Shown here piece after piece: positions 14,601 through 24,792 of a DNA stretch of 64,000 nucleotides. Made by a program: the position numbers and the translations under genes. Source of the DNA: Siderastrea radians (lineage: Eukaryota > Cnidaria > Anthozoa > Scleractinia > Rhizangiidae). Position 1 is the first letter of the stretch. Each line of letters starts with the position of its first letter. The notes under the pieces were generated by a model. It saw only the letters and a program-made list of their open reading frames with translations, did no database searches and was not told where the DNA came from. The stretch is taken from assembly GCA_964017195.1 (NCBI GenBank), contig OZ024892.1:20514889-20578888 (forward strand). Reading direction: 5' to 3'.

Positions 14601-17600
14601 AGAAAAAGAATGAAGAACTTTTACCCTAATTTCCTCGCAAACCCAGTTTCGAAGGCCACACGAGGGCCCTCGCCTATGGGGGCCGAAGGCGTAGGTAATT
14701 CTATACGCATTGGTAAATCTTTGCGACTTAATTTTCCTTGGTCATGCATGGACGTGTACCGTGGTGTTACCGCTGGCTTCATGAAAAATGTCCTCTCAAA
14801 GTCCTGCTCGGGGCTATGGTTTTTCTTTTTCTTCTCTTTTCTTTCTTTTGTTTTTGTTTTCTTTTTCACGGGAACACCATATCCACAAAATGGGTAAATG
14901 TCTATGCGAGTCACTAGGCGAAGTGGTCAATTCAATCGACTTTCGCCAGTCCACAGCGAGTCGTTTTAGGTAACGTAGAAGTGTGCCTGAAGATACGCCG
15001 TGCTGGTATCCACAACTGCTAACATTTAGGCTCACTTTTTGCTTTTTTGTGGTAGATCAAGGGTAATGCCTGCTACCAACGTGGCCATAGTGCCCATTAG
15101 TGACTTCAAGTTATCAGAGCACGCATGTTCGCGAATTGTGACGTTGCCATTTTAGCCACATCCCACAAATTCTAGCCTTTGTCATCATTTCCTTGCTTTT
15201 GTATTTGTTCGCTTTTCGTAATGACTGTGTAATGGTTTGATTGTATTCGAGCTCGATTGAGAGTTCTTCAATCCTTCTCCGAAAAAAACTAAGCTGCCAA
15301 AGTCCTGGTATTACCTTTGCTGCAACTTGGGTTTTAAGATTTAAATTGCAAGTTACTAACATTATATTCTTTCAGGCATACCTTGTGTCATTTGGATCCA
15401 TTTGTATTCCTTGTCTTCCGTATGAAAAGTCTAGTCCACCTTGCCAATTTTTGGGCGTCACTGTCTGGTTTAATATTCTAGACAATATCACATGCATGGT
15501 TATAACATTAGAAAACTAGTTATAACAAAACGCCTATTTCCATACTTGAGAACCAAATCTTTAAACTAAGTAAAAGAAATCAAAGAGATTAACTCTCTTC
15601 TTCCTTTGCTTAAATCAGAAGTTTTTAATTGTAGAAAATAAAAACAAAACACAACTCCCCCCAAAAAGAGTACTTAGTAAAGGTTGAAATATTCCTGTAA
15701 CCATCGCGCCATTTAAATAATAAAAGAAAAACTTCTCTTTTTCTTCATTTTGTTACGGTCAATATTGTTGAAATTCTATTCTGACCAATTTAGGTTCTAA
15801 TATTAAGCATGCCCTTTCGACTTAAATCGTATTTCAAATTTAGTAAGCAGTGTTCACAATGAACCTAAAAAGTTAAGTGCAAAAACTCATGCGACAACCT
15901 GTAGGACGTGGCTGTCAAACAGATACATATAAGTAGAATTTTGTGAGCAACCCGAATAATTGGCTTCTTGAAATCAACCTTTTTCCAACTTTAAAGCACT
16001 TGTTTCTTACATGGAAAAACAAACAAACAAACAAACAAAAACATAGGCAGTCATTCATTCCCCTGGCCGAGTTTCTTGAACAGATGTACAGTTTTGGACG
16101 TTTTTGTTTTTCGCTTTTTTTATCCGAGTACTAATGTTAATCAATTGAATGCTAATGGTGACGTTACCTTAACAACGTTTCTGCCTCTTTATCAGATATT
16201 GGTTGAACAGGAATCTTTGATAGTGGAATATTATCCACTGATTCCCTGTGTATTCCAGCTATGTCGTAAAAAGAAAACGTTTGTTGATTAACGTTTGCCT
16301 ATAAATTAATGTTGCTACGTCACATTTGGTATTTTGAAGAAGTTCACTGTACAAGAATCCTACCAGAGAATAATACAATTATTATCACTTCTTTTGCAAC
16401 TATGTTTTCAGGATCAGTGAAAGAAATTAATAGTTAGATTAATTTTTTTAAGCTAGTAGAAGCAAACGTAATCCCTCCTTTCTTCATTTAGCTCTTTGTT
16501 TCACTGACTGGGGAAAGGAATAATATGTAGGTAGGTCAGCCTTATAGCGCAAATCCTAAAGAAATAACAGTAACAGAGGTAACTGAAAACGAGTTGGCAA
16601 ACCGCAAACCAAATCGGAATTGCGCCTTGCAATGTAACTGCGGGAACATTCTTGACAGTCCAGTTCAGTTTTCCATTCTAAGTTTACTTTAAGGGCATAC
16701 CTGTATACTGAGCTTTTTTCGGTGATTTTTCAGAGAGCTGGATGGAAGAGGATGGAAGCAGAGGGACCTATTCACTCAGACCCAATGAGGATGAAGGGAG
16801 AGAGCGAATCCCCTATACATGGGCCTCTTCTTACGAAAATTATTTAAAATGGATTTTTGGTTCTGTGTCATACTGCGTGGTAATTTTAAGGACGACACCT
16901 CATTGGTCAGTTAGAATGACGTCATGTAATTTTAGTTGCATGACATGAGAACAGCAGATAAAAATAACCTTCGCAGCATGGGCGCGAACTAATAATAAAT
17001 TTCAAATAATTGTCATGGGGCACCGGGATTCACTCTTACTTTATCATCTCTTGCTCAGACCTACTGCTTCCATCAGCACTAGCTATCTTATTTCTTGCTT
17101 TACTTACCTGTAGCTGGGTAACCAGGTGTCAACGGGTCTCCCTTATTTTCCCAAAAGTCTGTATCACTGGGATACCACGTGACTTCTGTTAAGTTATTAT
17201 GCGGTGCGTTAGCCGTATAATCAATAGGGTCCAGGTACATCAAGATTCCCGCTGCTTTCCATTTTTGGGCATTGGCAACCTTGTAGGTGACAAGGAGTTA
17301 CAAGGTTTTAGTTTGCTATGTTAGTATTTGTTACAGAGTAAAGACTGGCTTTCATAAACATGGCCACATGCATATTTTACTCCCTCCCTTACCTTTTATT
17401 GGCGCACCATAAGCATACGTATAAGCAGAAGAAAAAAGATTTCGTTTATTTTCTTATTCATGTGCTTATGTCGCACCTAAATCAAGTTAGAGAGGACGTG
17501 AATGACACAAGAACAAGCAATAAAAAGAAAGAATCGAAAAACACTTGATCTGCTCATGTTTATTGCTGTCGATAGTAGCATTGCGCTTGTTAGTGAATTT

Positions 17601-17905
17601 AGGAGAATGATAGAGATTAAGACATGTTTCGTTGGTGTTTTTTTATGGCAAAGTTTTCCAAATAGATAAACTGTAAAGGCATTAAAAGTTGTTGCAGAGA
17701 TTAAAAAATTGTTTTTAAGTTCCAAGGTGACAATGCTAAGAATTGAAATGTTTTATTTTCATTTTTTCAAAAAAAAAAATTGGCTGAATTTGGATGATTG
17801 AGACAAGTTTGAGTGTCTGAAATTTCGAATTCCTCAGTTACAATTTTCCTTGAATTGACAATAATGATGTGAAAACCTCAGACGGCCATTGGGGCTATAA
17901 ACAAC

Positions 17906-17977
<72 letters not shown>

Positions 17978-20900
17978 TGTTGTTATTATTGAAAATTGGA
18001 ATAATACCTTAGTGGCCTCATGGATCTTTCCATATCGAAGGAGCACAATCTTTCCAGCGCACGTAATATTTTTATCTTCCAAGTACTTAAAGTCATCTTC
18101 TCTTCCATAGTTGGCGTATAAAAGTTTACCGGTTGCGACTCCAGAAGCGGAGTAGACGCTAAAAGGAAATTTGTTCCTAGATTCGCCATCCAATGTGTGT
18201 AATTTCTTCTGTATTAATTTTGAAGAATAAACCACTTTTCCAGTTTCGTTAACTAACATCACTTCACTAGGCCTCTTGGGATACCAGAGTTGGACGTTAT
18301 AACGCTTTAACTCCACGGTGTTGAGACCGAAAGAGTTCCATTCCTTTTTTATAAACTGTGCTTGATTGCAACTCTCGTTCGTTCTAGAAATGTGTGATTC
18401 ATTCCCAAAATACCTGACAATAGAACAAACCAGTGAGTTAAGGTTGTTAAATAATCACAATTTGATGGGTCCCCCGGATCGGTACTGATTCCTTAGCTGA
18501 ACGTGTAAGTTCCAAGAACTGAAGCCGGCTTAGTGAGAATGAAGGAGTAAATAATCTTATTTCTCGAAGTTGCCAACTGGAAATCACTTTTTTAAACAAC
18601 ATTTAGAGGAGCTTACGGCCTTATTTGATCTATTTTGATCCATGCGATGAACATACCAAAGCCAAAAGGTGTTAAGGAGAAATTTCAATTTAGTGAATCG
18701 AAACCAGCGTTATTTTATTTGCCAAACTAGGTGGATTATATTCGGTGCTCAATCCTTCTCGTACAAACAAGTCTATATAACAATATAATTATTGACGAAT
18801 TGGTAGCACGCATTACAAAGGCCGACATTTTTCTGTTTCAGCCAGCCGGGCGGCCGAAAGCTAATTCTGTCACTAGTTTCTGGTTCAATCTCTGTTCTAA
18901 TCTTTTACCTTAACTTCATAATTTGTCTGATTTGTAGATTCGTCAAGTGTTCTCTTTCCTTCAGCTCAGTTGAAATTGAGTAATACCCAGAAGTCGCGTT
19001 CCGCTCGTGCTTCTAAAGTTATTGACTTCTTCCAAACTTTCGGTGGAAACACAGAGAAAGTCTTTCCATTCTGTTTATAAGATAATCGCTCAACATGTAT
19101 TTCTACATGTTTGCATAGAATTTCAGAAAATGAAAAAAAGTAAGCTCAATTGAAAAACGCGATCTTTCATTTGACGAAAGCCGCGTTTCTATGAAGTACA
19201 CATTTACCGTTGCCTATTGCAAATACTAGAACCTGATTGGCTCGATCGTCATTGTGTGTACGCTGATAGACTATGATCGTGCGTGCCAAGATTTTGGTGA
19301 GTAAAATGTCTTGAAGTATCTGTAATTATTATCCAACTGTATAAGTTATTGTACAGAAAGCACGCGAAACGCGGACAAATATCCCACGATATTTTACAGT
19401 TGGTTATTGTACAGTACCGTGAGCGCTCATCCTGTTACAATTGTAGTTTTCTTTGTGGACGAGTCAAAATACAAACAACGAGTAAAAATATACGGCCATA
19501 CTTCACACCGAAACATCTAATAAGATAATATAACATACAAATATTGTTGTTTTCCGAAGACAATCTAATCCTCCGCGGTTTCCACGAGTGATAGTTAATG
19601 AGGACGCACGCACAATTAATAGAAACTCAATAACAAAAATTTTTCTTTGGTTTTGAGAATACTTCATCAGTGGCTGCATAAAAACTCGTAGAAGTTCGGA
19701 AAACTTGAAACAGCAAAGAAAACACATCCTTTCCACAAAACTTTCTTTTTTCCATTCCGTTTACTCAAGTTTGAGAAATGAAAACACGTGGCCTGATTTT
19801 CTATATGTATAAATAAATTTTAAACATTGTACCTCTTATATGCTTTTCATATGGCTCTCTCACTCTGCAAGAGCAGGCCGCATTCCGAGGTTCTCAAACG
19901 AAATAATTGTGGTGTCTTTCAAAGGAATGGGGACACTAGTAAGTTTTAAATCAATAGTAGTAATGACCTATAAACACTTGCGCACATCGGATCAATTGCA
20001 GCACCTGCTGTACGTGATCACCGTGCAACGTGTACTAATATGCAGATTATGCAGATTAAATTACAGGTAGTCGGACGTTAACTACTTCTTCATACTGAAC
20101 TAATTTCCACACATTTATTATCCATGGGGTTTATATGGACCTGAAATTAACAAAGAGCTTGGAGAAACTCAAACCTTTCTCTTTTAATATACTTATGCAA
20201 GTTTTTTTGTGTGTTACAGTGTCTGCTTTTATTATTATGACCCACTTTTATTTTACTTCAAAGTTTAGAGGAGGAAACCACTGTGTTTTCCTGCAATTGA
20301 ACAGGAAACCGGCTCTTGAAAGTCGCCTGCCAACGTCAAGCATGTGCCATACGTTTTCTTTCCATCTTCTCAAATGCACCATCTTTTTTTACACGGGTAA
20401 CTGCTGCGATGAAATCGATTATATACTGCCTTTTTGGCTCACTTATTTCCAACTCTTCAGCAAATGTTCATTAATTCTAGAGTTAGCGGAAATAAATTCG
20501 TCAAGTTGCTCAGTTTCCAGTGAACAAAAGAAACTTTTTTCAGTTTTGGAACCTTTACTTGTTATCTAGTGTAACGTTTCTCTGTCTGGACTCTCTTAAA
20601 GAGTTCATTGCTATTATGCATTGAGCATAACCGTGACAGCAAATAAAGCAGAATTTGTGCAAATAAAAGCCTCAAACCATTTGATGTTTCAATGGGATTC
20701 GAGCCCGTAACATTTGTGGTGCAAACGCTCTACGACTTGAGCTATGAAGCCATCGACCGAATGGGAGCTGGTCATATTTGAGGTTCTGCTATTACCCTGA
20801 AATGTGTGTATTAAATAAATTGACATGAGCTGCAGGCGACAGAAGTGAGAAGAAAACGATATCGCAGTAATGCGGCAACCTTAAAAGAAATTGTCTAGAA

Positions 20901-22236
20901 CTGAAGGAAAAAATTAGTCCCGTTTTCATGATCTATTTTTCGGCAATATGATCATTCTTTCGATTCTCTTCTTTTGCCCGCATTCTGAAACAGTAACCAG
21001 AAAGATTGAATGGTTAGGTGTTAGGTTAAAGTGTTTAAGCCTTTTTTTAGCTGCCTCTTGTAGTGGCACTTTAATGATATTTGTGTACCTTAAACTCGCA
21101 AAAAAATGTTATAAAACGACTTCAATCGCACTCAAGCCAACGAAATAAAAACAAACACAGAAAATAAACAGTTTAAATGAAGCATTTGCAACCACTTAAT
21201 ATTTCTAGCCCAAAACAGATATCTTTGAAGATTAGCCTTCCTTTACGAATTGAAAGTACCAGGAGACTTGGTTGAAATCGTCTTTCATGTCTTTCTTTCC
21301 TTCACAATTTTAGCTCCCATTTGCTTAGTACGTTAATTTCAGCGAATAATTGCAAGTCCCGTTTTAATATCTAACTGTCCAAAAGGAATATTAATTCTGA
21401 GTGAAAAATGCTGCTGCAGCCAATCAGTCTGTTTCAAAGTGCTTCCCGTATGGCGGTGTGTCGGCGCTTTAAGATCTAAACAGCCGGATGATATCTACTG
21501 ATGAACACTGTGAAGGCCAGTATGCGTGAAGAAAGACTACTTTCTAGTCGGTTTTTGCTTGGTTATGAAAATCATCAACTGAAGAAAAGATTATCATTAA
21601 ACTACTCGTTTGTGTATTATATCTGATAATCACTGATTATTCTCGTTTGTCACCAAAAATTTTTAATTAAAAGAGAAACTCCCGCTCGTTTCTGCCTGCA
21701 GTTTTAAATTTGGTTTCACGCACGTATAAAGGGACAATTATTCACCTTTTATAAGCTTGCTAATCTGCTAGAGGTATAAATTTGTTGTTTAACATTCACA
21801 ACAGAGAAACTTGAATGTTTATGCTTAATATTCCTGAATAAGGGTTTCTCATTTATCAAATTTATACACAAATCATTTGCAAGATAATGATCTGTTGTAT
21901 TCCGTGTTAAAATTGGCTGAAGCGTGACGTGAATAAACCATTACACACTTCCATGGTTCCATTTATCATGTTTATATTAAAAGATACTCACTTTAGATAA
22001 CGGCGAATCCTTTCAGCCAAAACTAGATCTAAAGCATCCTTTTCGTATGTTAACATCCCGGATGTGTCACCGTTTCCATTTTTCGCGCCATTGCAGCTCC
22101 CTTTGTCGACGCTTGGGCGCGCAAAAAACCCGATGATGAAACCAACGAGGCCGATAAACAAAATAAATGAAGCAAGACCACAGATGAATTTCTTTTGTAC
22201 TGACATTCCCATGTAGAAAAACGGTGGGAAAACCAC
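1..22236 (-). CDS. Glutamate carboxypeptidase II/NAALADase-like protein (M28B), active site lost; 3' end outside window
   Basis: Type II membrane protein related to GCPII, NAALAD2 and transferrin receptor. Exons, 5' to 3': 22236-21992, 18413-18008, 17279-17108, 16237-16168, 15477-15382, 14366-14281, 6606-6514, 6087-6014, 5327-5264, 4577-4510, (tentative 4446-4364), 3717-3627, 3208-3010, 2409-2328, 839-747, 53-<1. All recognised junctions are GT-AG and keep phase with the paralogue at 27134-38555. Exon 1 gives a short cytoplasmic tail and a membrane segment (about residues 16-38). Exons 2-3 carry the PA domain (ending [10 protein letters not shown]). The peptidase part lacks the first His/Asp motif, the Glu-Glu pair and the last His; only the Asp in LNVDKGVQG remains. 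Exons 13-15 are the dimerisation domain (motif RMANDRLLQLDRAF). The exon between 4510 and 3717 is uncertain. Loss of function while the frame is kept suggests a receptor-like pseudoenzyme; a decaying pseudogene is the alternative. Confidence 0.85.
555..700. repeat. Dispersed repeat, copy 1
   Basis: Contains AAAAAACTCGCACCATTTTC, CAATCAGATGTAAGACCAAA and GTGACTCGCTGGCACGTG, shared in order with 7497-7613. Confidence 0.6.
1184..1410. repeat. MITE-like inverted repeat
   Basis: TTTTACAGTTTTGTGCTTAG is mirrored by CTAAGCACACAACTGTAAAA. Arms are about 85 bp around an unpaired centre. It lies in an intron of the left gene. Confidence 0.75.
3010..3208 (-). other. Start of dimerisation domain; zinc-ligand His deleted
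   Basis: Reads GSSGQTSDSLKYLVALTQVW and ends in QKNITL, matching the second part of paralogue exon 29493-29748 ([10 protein letters not shown] to SQNITL). The paralogue's opening with [10 protein letters not shown], which holds the fifth zinc ligand, is missing (199 against 256 bp, a loss of 19 codons). Confidence 0.85.
4364..4446 (-). other. Tentative exon 11 of the left carboxypeptidase-like gene
   Basis: A phase-0 to phase-2 exon is required between 4510 and 3717 to keep the frame. This 83-bp stretch is open in that frame, follows an AG and ends at AAG|gtgaaag, but its translation (starting VLGKALFSVV) shows no clear likeness to the paralogue's exon 30667-30758, which carries LYEDW. A second open stretch near 4100-4193 (with VFYENI) is an alternative. 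Proposed only on phase and splice signals. Confidence 0.3.
5440..5685. repeat. (CTAA)n and (AAAT)n low-complexity tract
   Basis: About 18 perfect CTAA units (5540-5612), bordered by AAAT/GAAT-type repeats. Intronic. Confidence 0.93.
6014..6087 (-). other. Exon with catalytic Glu pair lost
   Basis: Translates as GWEPHRTIKLCGWGSRN, then IGSVEWIE. The paralogue (32783-32865) has [16 protein letters not shown]. The general-base Glu and the zinc-ligand Glu are replaced and three codons are gone (74 against 83 bp, phase kept). Confidence 0.87.
6514..6606 (-). other. Exon with first zinc-binding motif deleted
   Basis: The exon reads DRYILLGSPSPSTGTAV. The paralogue at 33191-33310 reads [16 protein letters not shown] and then [10 protein letters not shown]. 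Nine codons are missing here, taking the His ligand with them, and the Asp ligand is Ser. Exon length is 93 instead of 120, so phase is kept. Acceptor (ttacag) and donor (gtaccc) are both present. Confidence 0.88.
7384..7449. repeat. Short inverted repeat
   Basis: GCCAGGGCCAAACGAGAGCG pairs with GGTCTCATTTGGCCTGGC, with GAGAGTT/AACTCTC inside. Looks like the remains of a small palindromic element. Confidence 0.6.
7497..7613. repeat. Dispersed repeat, copy 2
   Basis: CTTGCGCCACTTTCTCGACC, CAATCAGACGTGAAACCAAG and GTGACTTGCTCGCACGCG match the copy at 555-700 base for base except for scattered changes. Confidence 0.6.
7633..7810. repeat. MITE-like palindrome
   Basis: TTATTATATAGACAAGAGTG pairs with CACTCTTGTGTATATAATAA at the other end. 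The middle holds the inverted pair ATTTTCGATGTCCTCAC / GTGAGGATATCGAT. Confidence 0.75.
7839..7935. repeat. Hairpin MITE-like palindrome
   Basis: ATGAATTTTATTTTCTCGTG pairs with ACTCGAAAATAAAATTCAT across a 19-base centre containing TCACTCGCTGTGCTCG; the inner arms AATATTTTAC / GTAAAATATT also match. Confidence 0.8.
9721..11254 (+). pseudogene. Class A (rhodopsin-like) GPCR, broken; nested in intron 6 of the left gene
   Basis: A seven-helix receptor can be read from 9816 to 10601: TM1 from ILAAIVLIASFV, TM2 with GADLLAG, a conserved Cys before TM3, an EKY in place of DRY, TM5, TM6, and TM7 ending NPLLYC. The only good start, ATG 9721 (MQTNGTETTTEAKSVF, with an N-glycosylation site), is in another frame; the change falls around a T6C4 run near 9766-9775, and the TM frame has no ATG between the stop at 9681 and TM1. 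A TAA (10602-10604) follows NPLLYC, yet the same frame continues with RDRRFRNAVLEML to a TAG at 10743, then on to a TAG at 10857. The tail resumes in another frame with SSVFGGVNLKYFSSG (10841-11254). Two frameshifts and two or more stops mark a pseudogene, unless the assembly is faulty. Ligand unknown. Confidence 0.8.
11255..14280. other. Intron sequence without recognised gene
   Basis: The part of intron 6 of the left gene to the right of the GPCR fragment. It is AT-rich. A GC-richer patch at 13310-13540 is open on both strands, but nothing in it was recognised. Elsewhere only short runs of A or T. Confidence 0.5.
17909..17978. repeat. (CAT)n microsatellite
   Basis: About 23 CAT units in an intron of the left carboxypeptidase-like gene, just past the donor of exon 18008-18413. 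On the minus strand they read as a run of Met codons joined to the exon, which is not real coding sequence. Confidence 0.95.
18414..21991. other. First intron of the left carboxypeptidase-like gene
   Basis: AT-rich. Apart from the tRNA-like repeat at 20683-20762 no element was recognised. The longest open frame (20135-20569, plus) has no recognisable domain. Confidence 0.55.
20683..20762 (-). repeat. tRNA-like sequence (probable tRNA-derived repeat)
   Basis: On the minus strand, GGCTTCATAGCTCAA and GTAGAGCG resemble a D arm with A box, and GGGCTCGAATCCC a T arm with B box. The anticodon stem-loop does not give a 7-base loop with U33, so it is not a functional tRNA. A SINE head or tRNA pseudogene is likely. 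Confidence 0.5.
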
Positions 22237-23360
22237 CGGTATCGGCGGCTACACTACTTGTCCCTCATTACGGTCGCTTCTCGTTCATATGGAAATTTCT
22301 TTTAAAGTGAGTCTTGTGTCAACACTTTCGGCCGGCTGCGGTAAACATACTGATTGACATGCAGTGTTCAAGCTGTCAACAACGTTTTGAATTCTACTGG
22401 TAGATTTCAATTTGCTTGATTAGGAACTTGGCATTAGTCTTAAATTTGATATTATTGTGGGTGAAGGTTGCTAGATTGTGGACGAATCGAACTGTCGACT
22501 AAGAATTGGAAGTAAAAATGACGCACAACGCAGGAATAAGCGGAATTTTGAATGGAATTAATTATTGCAAAGTCATCTGATGATCCAAAGAATAAACAAG
22601 AAAGCCTTAAAATAAATTAAATTTAAAGTTCAAATATATATTTCTGGGCCTCGTTAAGGGTATTGTAAATAATGGATGGTTCAAGGCGAGAATATAAGTT
22701 ACGGAGGTCTTATTGTGAAAGCACTGCGTGCAGAGCCTTAGTATAGTTTAGTACAGTGAGCGTACAGAACACTCGTCACATGCTCAACGATTTGTTCAAT
22801 ACTAGTCTTAATCAGAAATTACCTATGTTTTACCAATAACGATTTAAATTCACACAACATCATAAATTTTAAAAGAGTGTCTTATCAACCACATGCGTAG
22901 TTTTCCTAATCACGATAAAATAAGCATTCACGAAATTCTTAAGGTCAGATATGGAAGTTATGAAGCAGTTTGATCGTCTGGCAGGTGAAACATACAACTA
23001 TGCAGACCAGCAGACAATTCTTTGTTTGCTACGTACAGTCTGAGACATAATAAAGTGGAGAAACACACATGATTACATGTTTTTCTCAACTTTGTAAATT
23101 AATCTTTTAATAGTGAGGTACCTTGCGCTTTGTAAATTAAAAGGTATTATTTTCCCAATAATAATCGATTTTTTTACCTTCTTTCAATAATAGAGAAAAC
23201 AGGTTAATTGCCAGGCATGGCCAGGCATTAGTGAGTTAGGCAGTCCGAACAGCTGGTCTTCACACAGTTCATGAAGGTAGGCAAATGGAAGGGCACACGC
23301 TATGCGAAGTTCTCCGCTGCTTAGGCTTTTGTCGACTGTGCTAGCATAATTTTTGGCATA

Positions 23361-24158
23361 ATATCATGGGTGACAAATTACTCCTTAATTTTGGCGCGAA
23401 ATTTCAGCGTTGATTTATAATTTCACATGTGAAATTACAAAATTGCTATGGCAACGGGTCTATAGCTCAGCGCCAAGATGGCGTCGAGGTTGATGAAGAT
23501 CAGTTTTGTGCAGAACTAAAGCTATTCTGGAAATATTCATTGAGGACTCAATCCGGCGGTAATCTGTAAAATTTGACTTTTAATTGACTGAACTTCTCAG
23601 AAATCAACTGCGAGTCAAAAAGAAGAGATTATTTGTGATAGTGTGACAGCAAAAATTTTTGAACGGCGAGTCAGTTGCTGATCGAGTGATTGACCGCGAA
23701 CTCAGAGAAGTAATTCCGTGGATTTGGCCACTTCTTCGAATGAAATAAAGGTCAGTTTTAAATACAAATTTGCTTCCAAAATTACTTTCGTTAAAACAAG
23801 TTTTCTGCGCGTATTTTGAATGCATTTGTGAAGCCTTCTGAGCCTTGCTCGATGGAGCAACATGGTGCTCGATTTAGTGAATTTGCCGGATAAAACGCGG
23901 ATAACCTTTGCCAAGCGATTTGCTTTGGTACTTTTCAAGTAAAAATTCAGAGTCTGGTGTATTTTGCTGTTGGTTACAAACACACGAAATCGTCAAAGCG
24001 TGGTAAAAACTTCCCACAAGATTTTTTCATAATTTCGCTAAGAAAAATGTGAACTTTAGCCAATCTGTGTGCTTTAAACTTTTCAATGCTTGGAGTTCTC
24101 GACACGATAAACAAGTCAAAACCCTGACGATTGTGAGCTTAATTGTCACCCATGATAT
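23361..24158. mobile_element. Inverted-repeat element nested in the hAT transposon
   Basis: It begins ATATCATGGGTGACAA and ends with the inverse TTGTCACCCATGATAT. Flanking TA dinucleotides would fit a Tc1/mariner-type non-autonomous element. No transposase is visible. Confidence 0.6.
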
Positions 24159-24165
24159 TAATAGG

Positions 24166-24326
24166 TAATCAAATGGAATACTCGTGAAATTAGGAAATAA
24201 TTTCACTTGCGTCTTGTCAAAATTCTAATAATTTCCCTCGCCTAAAGGCTCGGGAAATTATTAGAATTTTGACAAAACGCGCGTGAAGTTATTTCCTAAT
24301 TTCACTCGTCACCATTTGATTACACA
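24166..24326. repeat. Hairpin MITE-like palindrome
   Basis: GTAATCAAATGG through AATTATTAGAATTTTGAC-type arms pair across a short centre (CGCCTAAAGGCTCG), making a stem of about 70 bp. Confidence 0.7.
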
Positions 24327-24597
24327 TACTAATCTAGCAAACCGAGCACAATTTTTAGCTTTTATCTAAATTTAGCATTGCTAGCATAATCTGGCTTTTT
24401 TGACTTTCACGAAATGAAAAAGTAACGTAATTTGGTTTTGACTATACTTCTTTTTACTTACTTTCTTTCCTGTGGCCGGTGTGATGATTCTTGGTCTCAG
24501 GCCCCGCGCGCACGGCTCGGTATTGACCTGCCTCAGCTCTAAGACTGATCGTTGAGCGCTTCCGCCCAGGACGTCACAATGGCCTGAAGTGAAGTGG

Positions 24598-24792
24598 TGG
24601 TGGCAACAATCAGATCACCTACCGCATTGGTCACGGTCGTCTGCAGTCAAGAAGGTTCTCCTCGTGCAGCCCTCATCTGCAGCTGCAGAAAGAGTATTCT
24701 CAATACTCAACTCATCTTTCAACGATTTGCAGGACCATGCTGTCGTGGTCTAGTTACAGGCTAGTGCCATGCTTAAATATAATAAGCGATGA
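24598..24792 (+). pseudogene. hAT transposase C-terminal (dimerisation) domain remnant
   Basis: The frame reads WWQQSDHLPHWSRSSAVKKV, then LLVQPSSAAAERVFSILNSS: the PxW and PSSAAAERVFS motifs of hAT transposases. An in-frame TAG at 24751 is followed by LQASAMLKYNKR, the usual end of the domain, so the stop is a lesion. The rest of the transposase is missing. Confidence 0.85.

Noticed and set aside
17834..18316. Minus-strand frame with a long run of Met
   Set aside because: It is exon 18008-18413 read on through its donor into the (CAT)n microsatellite; the run is not coding.
20135..20569. 144-codon plus-strand frame
   Set aside because: Lies in an intron, has no recognisable domain and an AT-driven composition; judged chance.
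20683..20762. Functional tRNA gene
   Set aside because: A and B box-like segments are present but the anticodon arm cannot form a normal 7-base loop.
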